Source of the DNA: Thalassobaculum sp. OXR-137
GTDB lineage: Bacteria > Pseudomonadota > Alphaproteobacteria > Thalassobaculales > Thalassobaculaceae
Length of the DNA: 64,000 nt
Assembly: GCF_034377285.1 (NCBI RefSeq)
Contig: NZ_CP139715.1
Location: 1,658,001-1,722,000 of the forward strand
Direction of reading: 5' to 3'
Part shown: positions 25,572-34,527 of the stretch, one piece after another
How positions within the stretch are numbered: position 1 is the stretch's first letter
How the letters are laid out: each line of letters begins with the position of its first letter
Made by a program: the position numbers and the translations under genes
Notes under the pieces: generated by a model
What the model was told of the DNA's origin: nothing
What the model saw: only the letters and a program-made list of their open reading frames with translations
The model's database searches: none

Positions 25572-26840
25572 ATGAGACGTATGATGTTGGCGGGCCTGCT
25601 GGCCCTCGGTGTGGCGCCGGTTTCGGCTCAGGCGGCGGCTCCGTCGGCGGAGGCCGTGCTGAAGACCTATGCCGACATCGCCCATGCCGGATACGAGGAC
25701 TCGCTGATCACCGCGAAGCGTCTGGAAACCGCCGTCGATGCGCTGATCGCGTTGCCCTCGGAGAAGACGCTGAACGACGCGAAGTCGGCCTGGAGGGCCG
25801 CCCGCGTGCCCTATCAGCAGACCGAGGCCTTCCGCTTCGGCAACCCGATCGTCGACGAGTGGGAAGGCAAGGTGAACGCCTGGCCGCTGGACGAGGGGCT
25901 GATCGACTATGTCGACAGCGGCAAGTACGGCAAGTCGAGCGACGACAACCCGTACTACACCGCCAATATCGTCGCCAATCCGACCCTGAAGCTGGGCGGC
26001 CGCACCCTGGAGACGCCGAAGATCACCACGGCCGTGATCCAGGAGCTGCATGAGCTCGACGCGGTCGAGGCGAATGTCACCACCGGCTATCACGCCATCG
26101 AATTCCTGCTCTGGGGCCAGGATCTGAACGGCACCGGTCCGGGTGCCGGCAACCGCCCCTATACCGATTTTGACACCAAGAACTGCACCAACGGCAACTG
26201 CGACCGCCGTGCGGCCTATCTCGAGGTCGCCACCGATCTCCTGATCGCCGATCTGGAGGAGATGGTCGCCAATTGGGACGAGGGCGGTGCCGCCCGGACG
26301 CAGCTCATGGAGGCCGGCGACAAGGGCGGTCTGGCCATGATCCTGACCGGCATGGGCAGCCTGTCCTACGGTGAGTTGGCCGGTGAGCGCATGAAGCTCG
26401 GCCTGCTGCTGCACGATCCGGAGGAAGAGCATGACTGCTTCTCCGACAACACCCACTGGTCCCATTACTACGACGCCCAGGGTGTGAAGAACGTCTACGA
26501 GGGCCGCTACGAGCGGGTCGACGGCAGTGTGGTGGAGGGCGCGAGCGTCTCCGACCTCGTGGCCGCGACCGATGCCGACCTGGACAAGGCCATCACCGGT
26601 GCCCTGAACGACACCATGGCGAAGATGGGCAAGATGGCCGACGCCGCCGAGGCGGGCGAGGCCTACGATCAGCAGATCGGCGAAGGCAACGAGGCGGGCA
26701 ACGCCCGGGTCGATGCCGCCATCACCGCCCTGCTGGTGCAGACACGTGAGATCGAGCGCGCGGTCGCGGCGCTCGGGCTGGAAAATCTCTCGATCGAGGG
26801 GTCTGACAGTTTGGACAATCCCGCCGCTGTTTTTCAGTGA
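25572..26840 (+). CDS. imelysin-family iron-regulated protein (IrpA-like)
   Basis: 422 aa, signal peptide at 1 to about 22 (MLAGLLALGVAPVSAQAAA), so periplasmic or envelope-attached. The imelysin GxHxxE motif is Gly172-His174-Glu177 in TTGYHAIEFLLWGQ, and repeated helical segments match the duplicated imelysin bundle. Two cysteines near residue 201-206 (NCTNGNC) and another in HDCFSDNTHW. IrpA proteins are needed for growth under iron limitation in some cyanobacteria; the bound ligand is still debated. Downstream are a di-haem oxidoreductase, a second imelysin and DUF1513, a known iron-associated gene set. Confidence 0.88.
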   Translation: MRRMMLAGLLALGVAPVSAQAAAPSAEAVLKTYADIAHAGYEDSLITAKRLETAVDALIALPSEKTLNDAKSAWRAARVPYQQTEAFRFGNPIVDEWEGKVNAWPLDEGLIDYVDSGKYGKSSDDNPYYTANIVANPTLKLGGRTLETPKITTAVIQELHELDAVEANVTTGYHAIEFLLWGQDLNGTGPGAGNRPYTDFDTKNCTNGNCDRRAAYLEVATDLLIADLEEMVANWDEGGAARTQLMEAGDKGGLAMILTGMGSLSYGELAGERMKLGLLLHDPEEEHDCFSDNTHWSHYYDAQGVKNVYEGRYERVDGSVVEGASVSDLVAATDADLDKAITGALNDTMAKMGKMADAAEAGEAYDQQIGEGNEAGNARVDAAITALLVQTREIERAVAALGLENLSIEGSDSLDNPAAVFQ

Positions 26841-26883
26841 CCGGGATTGACGCGATCACTCTCTAGTCGAAGCATGGCAACTT

Positions 26884-26912
26884 GGGCGGTCCGGCAACGG
26901 GCCGCCCCTTTT
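26884..26912 (+). terminator. rho-independent terminator or attenuator after the first imelysin gene
   Basis: GGGCGGTCC / GGGCCGCCC can pair over 9 bp (one U-G pair) around a 6-nt loop, followed by CTTTT. It sits in the 101-bp gap before the di-haem gene, so the first imelysin is probably made in excess of the rest of the operon. Confidence 0.7.
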
Positions 26913-26941
26913 CGCCGAAACCCGACAGGTAATTTAAGGTC

Positions 26942-28369
26942 ATGCGACGCATTCAGGTGACGCGCGCGTTCACCGCGTTTCTTCTCGCAGGGTTCGCCGT
27001 TTCGATGGGGTTCGCAGCGGTCTGCGAGACGGCGGCCGATCCCGCGGGTAGTCTGCCGGCTGGCGATGCGACCTCGCTGAATGCCGCCGACGGGAACGCC
27101 TTCTCCCACTCCTCGGCGACCCTGCCCTTCGAGAAGGAGCTCGACTTCAAGGTCGGCAACGGCATCTTCAAGAAGCTGTGGGTCAGCTCCCCGGCATCGA
27201 CCAAATCCTCCGACGGGCTTGGGCCCCTCTACAACGCGCGCGCCTGCCAGCGCTGCCATCTGAAGGATGGGCGCGGCCATCCGCCCGCCGCCAATTTCCC
27301 CGACGACAACGCCGTCTCCATGCTGATCCGCCTGGGTATTCCGATCTCGCCGCGGGACACCCGGCCGGATCCGGTCTATGGCGGCCAACTTCAGGATTTC
27401 GCCGTCGCCGGTATTCCGATCGAGGGCCGGCCCCACGTCACCTGGACCGAGGAGCTGGTGGCGATGGCTGACGGGACCGAGGTCTCCCTGCGCCGGCCGG
27501 ACTGGACCGTCGTGGACCTGGGCTACGGCCCCATGGACCCGGAGACCCGGACCTCCGTGCGCATCGCGCCGCCGATGATCGGGCTCGGTCTGCTGGAAGC
27601 GGTCCCGGCGGATCAGATCGCCGCCTATGCCGATCCCGACGACGCCAATGGCGACGGAATCTCGGGCCGGGCGGCGGAGGTCACCAACGCCGAGACCGGC
27701 GAGGCGATGCTCGGCCGGTTCGGCTGGAAGGCCTCCCAGCCGACGCTGCGGATGCAGGCCCAGGCGGCCTTCCTGGGCGACATGGGCCTGGCTACCACCG
27801 CCTTCCCCTTCGCCCATGGCGACTGCACCGAGGGACAGAAGCTCTGCCGCGAGGCGCCGGGGGGCGGCAGCGAGGCGACCGGACTGGAAGTCAGCGAGAC
27901 CATGCTGAAGCTGGTGGTCTTCTACTCCCGGCACCTCGCCGTGCCGGCGCGGCGCAACCTGACCGATCCCGCCGTCTCCCGCGGCGAAGCGGTGTTCGCC
28001 GAGGCGGGCTGCGCGAGCTGCCACCGTCCGAGCCTGACCACGGCGGCGGATGCCGAGGACCCGGCGCTGGCCGGACACACGATCTTCGCCTTCACCGACA
28101 TGCTGCTGCATGACATGGGACCGGATCTCGCCGACGGGCTGCCGGAAGGCGATGCCGAGGCGTCGGAGTGGCGCACGCCGCCGCTCTGGGGCATCGGGTT
28201 GACCGAGACCGTCAACGGCCACACCAATTTCCTGCATGACGGCCGCGCCCGGTCGCTGTTGGAGGCCATCCTGTGGCATGGTGGCGAGGCGCGGGCGGCC
28301 CGCGATCACGTCGTCGGCCTCGATGCCGCGGACCGGGACGCCCTGATCGCCTACATCAACTCGCTCTAG
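26942..28369 (+). CDS. di-haem oxidoreductase (DUF1111/DHOR family cytochrome c)
   Basis: 475 aa, exported (hydrophobic residues 9-27). Two haem-c motifs: Cys102-Gln-Arg-Cys105-His106 and Cys357-Ala-Ser-Cys360-His361. The reading GLGPLYNARACQRCHLKDGRG and the late TPPLWGIGLTETVNGHTNFLHDGRARSLLEAILWHGGEA are hallmarks of the DUF1111/DHOR family (MauG-like). It probably works in the periplasm in redox reactions tied to iron or haem. 9 bp before the second imelysin gene, within the Fur-box operon. Confidence 0.9.
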   Translation: MRRIQVTRAFTAFLLAGFAVSMGFAAVCETAADPAGSLPAGDATSLNAADGNAFSHSSATLPFEKELDFKVGNGIFKKLWVSSPASTKSSDGLGPLYNARACQRCHLKDGRGHPPAANFPDDNAVSMLIRLGIPISPRDTRPDPVYGGQLQDFAVAGIPIEGRPHVTWTEELVAMADGTEVSLRRPDWTVVDLGYGPMDPETRTSVRIAPPMIGLGLLEAVPADQIAAYADPDDANGDGISGRAAEVTNAETGEAMLGRFGWKASQPTLRMQAQAAFLGDMGLATTAFPFAHGDCTEGQKLCREAPGGGSEATGLEVSETMLKLVVFYSRHLAVPARRNLTDPAVSRGEAVFAEAGCASCHRPSLTTAADAEDPALAGHTIFAFTDMLLHDMGPDLADGLPEGDAEASEWRTPPLWGIGLTETVNGHTNFLHDGRARSLLEAILWHGGEARAARDHVVGLDAADRDALIAYINSL

Positions 28370-28378
28370 GAGGCCGCT

Positions 28379-29437
28379 ATGCGGGTCCTCGCCGTCCTGT
28401 TCGCCGCCGTCTGCCTCATGTCCTCCACCGGCGCGCGCGCCGACGTGTCGGCGGTGCTGGTGGAGGATCTGGTCGACGGGAACGTGATCCCGGCCTACCG
28501 CGCTTTCGAGTCCAAGACCGCCGCTTTGTCCCAGGCGGTGGATGCCGCCTGTGCGCAGGACGCGCTGGCGACCGAAACGGTCAAGGCGGTCTTCGCCGAG
28601 GCCTGGATCGCCTGGGCCGGGGCACGGCATGTGGTGAAGGGGCCGGTCACCTATTTCGACCGGCAGTTCCGCATCGAGTTCTGGCCGGACGGCCGCAACC
28701 GGATCGAACGGGCGCTGAACGACCTGCGCGTCGCCGGTGGAGAGCCGGAGATCGCCGCCGCCGTCGTCGGGGTGCAGGGCTTTCCCGCACTCGAGCGCCT
28801 GATCTATGAGGGCGAGGGCGCCAACGACTGCTTCATCGCCAGACCGATCGCCGCGAACCTGCATGGCATGGCGGCCGAGATCCTGATCGAATGGACCGAA
28901 GGGGACAGCCCGTTCCGCAAGGCGCTGGTCTCGCCCGGCGGTGGCGCGGGGGTCTATTTCAGCTATTCGGAATCCCTGACCGCGCTGATGACCGGGGCGG
29001 TCGCGTCGCTGGAAGGGATCCTGCGCCTGCGGCTCAAGCGGCCGCTGGGCGAGGAGAGCGGGATCGTGCGGCCGGAGCGGGCCGAGGCATGGCGCAGCGG
29101 GCTCTCCATGGATCTGATCCGGGCCGACCTCGCCACCGTCGCCGATTTCTATCACGGCGGTGCTGAAGAGGGCGAGGCGCCGCGCGGTCTCGACGCCGCC
29201 CTGCGCGACAGCGGCGAGACCGACCTGGCCGACCTGATGACCAAGGCCTTCCGCGTTACCCGGGACACCGCCGATAAGATCGACAGACCGTTGCGCGAGG
29301 CCGTCGTCGATCCGGCGCTGCGACCCGTCCTGGAGGAACTCGTGACCCAGGTCTCGGCGCTGAAGGCGCTGATCATCCAGAAGGTGGGTCCGGCGCTCGG
29401 CATCGCCGGCGGATTCAACGCCCTCGATGGGGACTGA
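28379..29437 (+). CDS. second imelysin-family protein
   Basis: 352 aa with a signal peptide (LAVLFAAVCLMSSTGARA). Imelysin fold by its pattern: AFAEAWIAWAGARHV-like helices and the motif region VVGVQGFPALERLIYEGEGAND, where the GxHxxE of the first imelysin becomes GVQGFPALE; this variant is common in the second imelysin of such operons and need not mean loss of function. Between the di-haem gene (9 bp) and DUF1513 (1 bp), so clearly one operon. Confidence 0.85.
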   Translation: MRVLAVLFAAVCLMSSTGARADVSAVLVEDLVDGNVIPAYRAFESKTAALSQAVDAACAQDALATETVKAVFAEAWIAWAGARHVVKGPVTYFDRQFRIEFWPDGRNRIERALNDLRVAGGEPEIAAAVVGVQGFPALERLIYEGEGANDCFIARPIAANLHGMAAEILIEWTEGDSPFRKALVSPGGGAGVYFSYSESLTALMTGAVASLEGILRLRLKRPLGEESGIVRPERAEAWRSGLSMDLIRADLATVADFYHGGAEEGEAPRGLDAALRDSGETDLADLMTKAFRVTRDTADKIDRPLREAVVDPALRPVLEELVTQVSALKALIIQKVGPALGIAGGFNALDGD

Positions 29438-29438
29438 C

Positions 29439-30557
29439 ATGCGCGACGCCGTGCCGTCCCGCCGCCAGGTGCTTGCCGCCCTGGCCAGCCTGCCGGCGCT
29501 GAGCGCCTTGCCGGCCCTCGCCGCGTCCCGGCCGGCGGTCGTCACCACCGCCAAGCTGGCGGCCGGCGGTTTCGCCATCGTCGGCCTCGACGCCGACGGG
29601 CGGGCCAGCTTCGTGGAGCCTTTGCCCGACCGAGGCCACGGGGTGGTCCCACGTCCGGGCGGCGACGATGTCGCGGTGATCGCCCGGCGCCCGGGGCGTT
29701 TCGGCTATGTGGTCGCCGCCGAGACCGGCGCCGTCCGGGCCGAGCTCGATCTGCCGGATACCCGCCACTATTACGGCCATGCCGCTTACTCCGCCGACGG
29801 CCGCCTGCTCTACACGACGGAGAACGCCTTCGACGAGGACCGCGGCGTGCTGGGGGTGTGGGACGCGACCGCCGGCTATGCCCGGGTCGGCGAGGTCGAC
29901 AGTGCCGGAATCGGCCCGCACGAGGTCCGCCGCGCCGCCGATGACGGGTCGCTCTGGGTCGCCAATGGCGGCATCCTTACCCATCCGGACAGCGGCCGGA
30001 TCAAGCTGAACCTGCCGACCATGGAGCCGACCCTGGCCCGGGTGGCGCCCGGCGGCACCGAGGCCGAGCGGGTCCTGGTCCTGCCCGCAGAGCTGCACAA
30101 GCTGAGCATGCGCCACGTCGCCACCCACCGGGAGACGGTCGCCGTCGCGATGCAGTATGAGGGTCCGGAGAGCGATATCGTGCCGCTGGTCGCCGTGACG
30201 ACGACCGAGGGCGGGGTGCCGCGGCTGCTCGATTTGCCGGACATCCTGGCGATGCGCTCGCGCCAGTATACCGGCGACGTCGCCTTCGATCCGACCGGGG
30301 CCGTCGTCGGCGCCGGGCTGCCGCGCGGCGGATTCTTCGCCTTCTGGTCGGTGCAGGACGGCCGTTTCCTCGGCTCCGTGGAGGCGCCCGACGGCTGCGC
30401 CATCGCCACGGGGCGCGGGGCGGGTGGCTTCGTGATCTCCACCGGCACCGGCGGCCGCATCGGCCAGGTGACCGCCCGGCCGGCCGGCGTGGACGTGGCC
30501 TGGACGGCCGTCGCCCAGGTCGCCGCCTTCGACAATCACCTGATGGCAGCCTCCTGA
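29439..30557 (+). CDS. DUF1513 protein, Tat-exported beta-propeller-like
   Basis: 372 aa. Tat-type signal SRRQVLAALASLPALSALPALA near residues 7-30, so exported folded. The body alternates strands with motifs such as GHGVVPRPGGDDVAVIARRPG, YGHAAYSADGRLLYTTEN, IGPHEVRRAADDGSLWVANGG, as in seven-bladed propellers of the DUF1513 family, usually found with imelysins. I take ATG 29439 (one base after the previous stop) rather than ATG 29427. Ends 13 bp from the convergent acyl-CoA synthetase. Function unknown; linked to iron by its operon. Confidence 0.85.
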   Translation: MRDAVPSRRQVLAALASLPALSALPALAASRPAVVTTAKLAAGGFAIVGLDADGRASFVEPLPDRGHGVVPRPGGDDVAVIARRPGRFGYVVAAETGAVRAELDLPDTRHYYGHAAYSADGRLLYTTENAFDEDRGVLGVWDATAGYARVGEVDSAGIGPHEVRRAADDGSLWVANGGILTHPDSGRIKLNLPTMEPTLARVAPGGTEAERVLVLPAELHKLSMRHVATHRETVAVAMQYEGPESDIVPLVAVTTTEGGVPRLLDLPDILAMRSRQYTGDVAFDPTGAVVGAGLPRGGFFAFWSVQDGRFLGSVEAPDGCAIATGRGAGGFVISTGTGGRIGQVTARPAGVDVAWTAVAQVAAFDNHLMAAS

Positions 30558-30570
30558 CGGAGGCCGGTCC

Positions 30571-32364
30571 TCACCCCTTGCCGTACAGCCGGTCGAGCCG
30601 CTCGTAGTAGTTCTCGCGGATCTTGTGCCGGCGGATCTTCAGGGTCGGGGTCATCATGCCGTTCTCGGTGGTGAACGGCTCGGTCGCCACCTGGAAGCGC
30701 CGCACCTTCTCGATCTGGGCGAGGTCGGTGTTCACCCGATCGATGGCGGCGGACACCGCCTTGCGGAAGCCCTCGTCCTCGGCCAGCACGGAGAGGTTCG
30801 CGGTCTTGCCGTTGGCCGAGGCCCATTCCTCCACGAAACTCTCATCCGGCACGATCAGCCCGACCAGATACGGCCGCTTGTCGCCGTAGACCATGGCCTG
30901 GAGGATCTCCGGCTGCATGGTCAGCTTGCCCTCGATCCGGGCCGGCGAGATGTTGTCGCCGCCGGAATTGACGATGATATCCTTCTTGCGGTCGGTGATG
31001 ACGAGATAGCCGTCCTCGTCGATATGGCCGATATCGCCGGTATGCAGCCAGCCGTCCTTTATGGTGGCGGCGGTGGTGTCCGGGTCGTGCCAGTAGCCCT
31101 TCATCAGCAGCGGCCCGTCGACCAGGATCTCGCCGTCCTCGGCGATCTTCACCTGTACGCCCTTCAGCGGCGGCCCGACCGTGTGGATCTTGATCCGGCC
31201 CGGCGGGTTGGCGGAGACCACCGGCGAGGCCTCGGTCTGGCCGTAGCCCTGGAGCAGGTTGACGTGGAGGGCGAGGAAGAACTTGCCGATATCGGGGTTC
31301 AAGGGACCGCCGCCGGACACGAAGGCCTTAAGCCGGCCGCCGAACCGCTGGGACACCTTCTTGCGCACCAGCTTGGACAGGATCCAGTTGTAGATCCGCT
31401 CCCACAGGGAAAGGCTGGACGGGTCCTCGTATCGCTTGCGGCCGAGGCGGACGGCGTCGTGGAACAGCTTGGCCGACTTGCCGCCCTGGCGCTCGACCCC
31501 GCGCAGGATGCGGTCGTGCAGCACCTCGTAGAGCCGGGGCACGGCGGTCATGATGGTCGGCCGCACTTCCTGCAGGTTGGCGGCGAGCTGGTCCGGGCCC
31601 TCGCAGTAGTAGATCTGCGCGCCGATGGAGATCGGGAAGAACAGGCCGCAGGTGTGCTCGTAGGAATGCGACAGCGGCAGCAGCGACAGGAAGATCTCGT
31701 CCCCGAGCTCGTATTCCTTCAGCAGGTGATAGGCGCCGTCGCAGTTCGCCAGGATCGAGCGGTGGGTGAGCATCACCCCCTTCGGCCGGCCGCCGGTCCC
31801 CGAGGTGTAGATGAAGCAGGCGGTGTCGTCCTTGGCGAGACCGGCGGCGATGGCGGGAATGTCGGTCCCGTCGGCCTCGCCCAGCGCCATCACCTCCTGC
31901 CAGCCGTGCAGGTCGATCCCGCCGGCGGCGGCGTCCTTGGGCTCCTCGATGGTGATGACGATGCCGCAGTTCTCGGAACTGTGGGCGGCGGGGATCACCC
32001 GGCGGGCCAGCCGCGAGGTGCTGACGATGGCCGCCTTCGCACCGGAATGGTCGAGAATGTAGAGATGGTCGTCGGTGGTGTTGGTGGTGTAGGCCGGGAC
32101 GGTGATCGCGCCGATCGACATGATCGCCAGGTCCGCCACGCCCCATTCGGGCCGGTTGTCCGACACGACGACGACCCGGTCGCCGGCCTTGATGCCGATC
32201 TTCAGCAGTCCGCGGGCCAGCTTGATCACCTGGTCGCGGGTCTCGCCATAGCTCCAGGACGTCCACTGTCCGTCGATCTTGGCCCACAGGAAGGGCTTGC
32301 TGCCCAGGGATGCGGCCTGACCGTAGAACATCGTCGGCAGGTTGGTGATGGCGGCGTAGTCCAT
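30571..32364 (-). CDS. long-chain acyl-CoA synthetase (AMP-binding)
   Basis: 597 aa, normal for FadD15/ACSL-like enzymes. It activates fatty acids with ATP and CoA. Motifs: P-loop ACFIYTSGTGGRPKGVMLTH at about 185-204 (the second Thr of the usual SGTTG is Gly here), LLPLSHSYEHTCGLFFP, QGYGQTEASPVVS, the GWLHTGDIGHIDEDGYLVITDRKKDIIV adenylation core, and a C-terminal Lys in TLKIRRHKIRENY. ATG 32364 faces the oligopeptidase gene across 212 bp. No fatty-acid gene is next to it. Confidence 0.9.
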   Translation of the reverse strand: MDYAAITNLPTMFYGQAASLGSKPFLWAKIDGQWTSWSYGETRDQVIKLARGLLKIGIKAGDRVVVVSDNRPEWGVADLAIMSIGAITVPAYTTNTTDDHLYILDHSGAKAAIVSTSRLARRVIPAAHSSENCGIVITIEEPKDAAAGGIDLHGWQEVMALGEADGTDIPAIAAGLAKDDTACFIYTSGTGGRPKGVMLTHRSILANCDGAYHLLKEYELGDEIFLSLLPLSHSYEHTCGLFFPISIGAQIYYCEGPDQLAANLQEVRPTIMTAVPRLYEVLHDRILRGVERQGGKSAKLFHDAVRLGRKRYEDPSSLSLWERIYNWILSKLVRKKVSQRFGGRLKAFVSGGGPLNPDIGKFFLALHVNLLQGYGQTEASPVVSANPPGRIKIHTVGPPLKGVQVKIAEDGEILVDGPLLMKGYWHDPDTTAATIKDGWLHTGDIGHIDEDGYLVITDRKKDIIVNSGGDNISPARIEGKLTMQPEILQAMVYGDKRPYLVGLIVPDESFVEEWASANGKTANLSVLAEDEGFRKAVSAAIDRVNTDLAQIEKVRRFQVATEPFTTENGMMTPTLKIRRHKIRENYYERLDRLYGKG

Positions 32365-32576
32365 GCGTTTCCCCCGTTCGGCAGTCGGTGCGGCATTCTT
32401 TCCGGCTTTTCCGGCCGTTATATGGCAAATGCCACGGCTCTTGGTGGAGAATGCCTCTCCCTGTTCGGCCGGACGGTTGGCGCCGCCGGTTCGACCCTCT
32501 ATATCGCGTTAAGGGACGGCGATGCCAAGTCGCCGTTACCCCAATGGTTCGGAAACCCACCCGAAGGACATGCCCG

Positions 32577-34355
32577 ATGCCGGACGCCTCATCACTCGGC
32601 CCGTTGCCGCAATGGGACCTCGCCGATCTCTATCCGAGCCCGGACGGGCCGGAGCTTGCCGGCGATCTTGAGCGCTCGACGGAGAAGGCGAAATCCTTCC
32701 GCGCCTCGCTGGAAGGCAAGGTGGCGGGGCTGAGCGGCGCCGACCTGGGGGCCGCCATCGCCGAATACGAGGCGATCGAGGAGGTGCTGGGCCGGATCAT
32801 GTCCTACGCCCATCTGCGCTACGCCGGCGACATGTCGGATCCGGAGATCGGCAAGTTCTATCAGTCGATGCAGGAGAAGGTGAACGCGATCAGCACCGAG
32901 CTGCTGTTCTTCACCCTGGAGATCAACCGCATCGCCGAGGCCGATCTCGCCGCCAAGATCCAGGATCCCGCCCTGGCCCACTACGCGCCGTGGCTGCGCG
33001 AGGTGCGGGCGTTCCGCGACCACCAGCTCTCCGACGAGCTGGAGCAGATGCTGCACGAGAAATACGTCGCCGGTCGCGCCGCCTGGACCCGGCTGTTCGA
33101 CGAGACCATGGCCCGCCTGCGCTTCCCGCTGGACGGCGAGACCCTCACCACCTCGGAAATCCTCGACAAGCTGAGCCACCGCGACGGCAAGGTCCGCAAG
33201 AAGGCGGCCGAGAGTCTGTCCCAGGTGCTGGGCGAGAATGTCGGCCTGTTCGCGCTGATCACCAACACGCTCGCCAAGGACAAGGCGATCGACGACAAGT
33301 GGCGCCACTACAAGCGCCCGATCTCCGCCCGCAATCTGTCCAACGCGGTGGAGGACGAGGTCGTCTCCGCCCTGGTGGAGGCCGTGCGCGCGTCCTATCC
33401 GAAGCTGTCGCACCGTTATTACGCGATCAAGGCCAAGTGGTTCGGCCGCGACAAGCTGGACACCTGGGACCGCAACGCGCCGCTGCCGAATGACGACGAC
33501 GCGTCGATTTCCTGGGACAAGGCCCGGGACACGGTGCTGGACGCCTATGCGGCCTTCTCTCCGGACCTGGCCGATGTCGGCAAGAAATTCTTCGACAACC
33601 CGTGGATCGACGCCCCGGCGCGGCCGGGCAAGGCCTCGGGCGCCTTCGCCCATCCCACGGTGCCGGCGGCCCACCCCTATCTGCTGCTGAACTACCAGGG
33701 CAAGACCCGGGACGTGATGACGCTCGCCCATGAGCTCGGCCACGGCGTGCATCAGGTGCTGGCCGGACCGCAGGGCCACCTGATGTCCGACACGCCGCTG
33801 ACCCTGGCGGAGACCGCCAGCGTGTTCGGCGAGATGCTGACCTTCCGCTCGCTCCTCGCCCAGCGCACCGACCCCGCCCAGCGCAAGGTGATGCTGGCCG
33901 GCAAGGTGGAGGACATGCTGAACACGGTGGTCCGCCAGATCGCCTTCCACACCTTCGAGGAGCGGGTGCACGACGCCCGCGCCGAGGGCGAGCTGACCCC
34001 GACCCAGCTCGGCGACATCTGGATGGACGTGCAGCGCGAGAGCCTGGGCCCGGCGTTCAATTTCGAGGACGGTTATCGGGTGTTCTGGTCCTACATCCCG
34101 CACTTCATCCATTCGCCGTTCTACGTCTACGCCTATGCCTTCGGCGACTGTCTGGTGAACTCGCTCTACGCGGTCTACCAGGACGCCGAGCAGGGCTTCG
34201 CCGAGAAGTATCTCGACATGCTCAAGGCCGGCGGCACGATGCGACACAAGGAGCTGCTTGCCCCGTTCGGCCTCGACGCCTCCGACCCCGCCTTCTGGTC
34301 CAAGGGTCTGACCGTGATCGAGGGCATGATCGACGAGCTGGAGAAGATGGACTGA
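32577..34355 (+). CDS. pepF: oligoendopeptidase F (M3 metallopeptidase)
   Basis: 592 aa, as usual for the M3B family. The zinc motif HELGH is at residues 385-389 (LAHELGHGVHQVLAG), with the third ligand Glu in LAETASVFGEMLTF downstream. It cleaves short cytoplasmic peptides. AAGGA lies 8 nt before ATG 32577; an ATG at 32570 is in another frame. No signal peptide. Stands alone, with a 212-bp divergent gap upstream that contains TATATCG-type AT-rich sequence near 32500. Confidence 0.92.
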   Translation: MPDASSLGPLPQWDLADLYPSPDGPELAGDLERSTEKAKSFRASLEGKVAGLSGADLGAAIAEYEAIEEVLGRIMSYAHLRYAGDMSDPEIGKFYQSMQEKVNAISTELLFFTLEINRIAEADLAAKIQDPALAHYAPWLREVRAFRDHQLSDELEQMLHEKYVAGRAAWTRLFDETMARLRFPLDGETLTTSEILDKLSHRDGKVRKKAAESLSQVLGENVGLFALITNTLAKDKAIDDKWRHYKRPISARNLSNAVEDEVVSALVEAVRASYPKLSHRYYAIKAKWFGRDKLDTWDRNAPLPNDDDASISWDKARDTVLDAYAAFSPDLADVGKKFFDNPWIDAPARPGKASGAFAHPTVPAAHPYLLLNYQGKTRDVMTLAHELGHGVHQVLAGPQGHLMSDTPLTLAETASVFGEMLTFRSLLAQRTDPAQRKVMLAGKVEDMLNTVVRQIAFHTFEERVHDARAEGELTPTQLGDIWMDVQRESLGPAFNFEDGYRVFWSYIPHFIHSPFYVYAYAFGDCLVNSLYAVYQDAEQGFAEKYLDMLKAGGTMRHKELLAPFGLDASDPAFWSKGLTVIEGMIDELEKMD

Positions 34356-34527
34356 CGATGGTGTAGGGGGCGGTCCGGCGGGCTCGCCCCCACACCCGCA
34401 CCGCTCCAGACCAGCCCGGATCGCATGGCTCGGTCCCGCGATTGGCGCTTTCGCAAAGGCGTGACCGGGCGCATGGTGCACGGGTTGTCGCGTCACCCGG
34501 TCGCGGCTGCCTTGCCGGACCGAGCCA

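Noticed and set aside
28379-29437. Second imelysin gene as a broken gene because it lacks GxHxxE
   Set aside because: Full length, signal peptide intact, and the VQGFPALE variant is typical for the second imelysin of such operons.
26834-29578. 914-codon minus-strand frame opposite the iron operon
   Set aside because: Antisense shadow of the imelysin and di-haem genes, with no recognisable domain.
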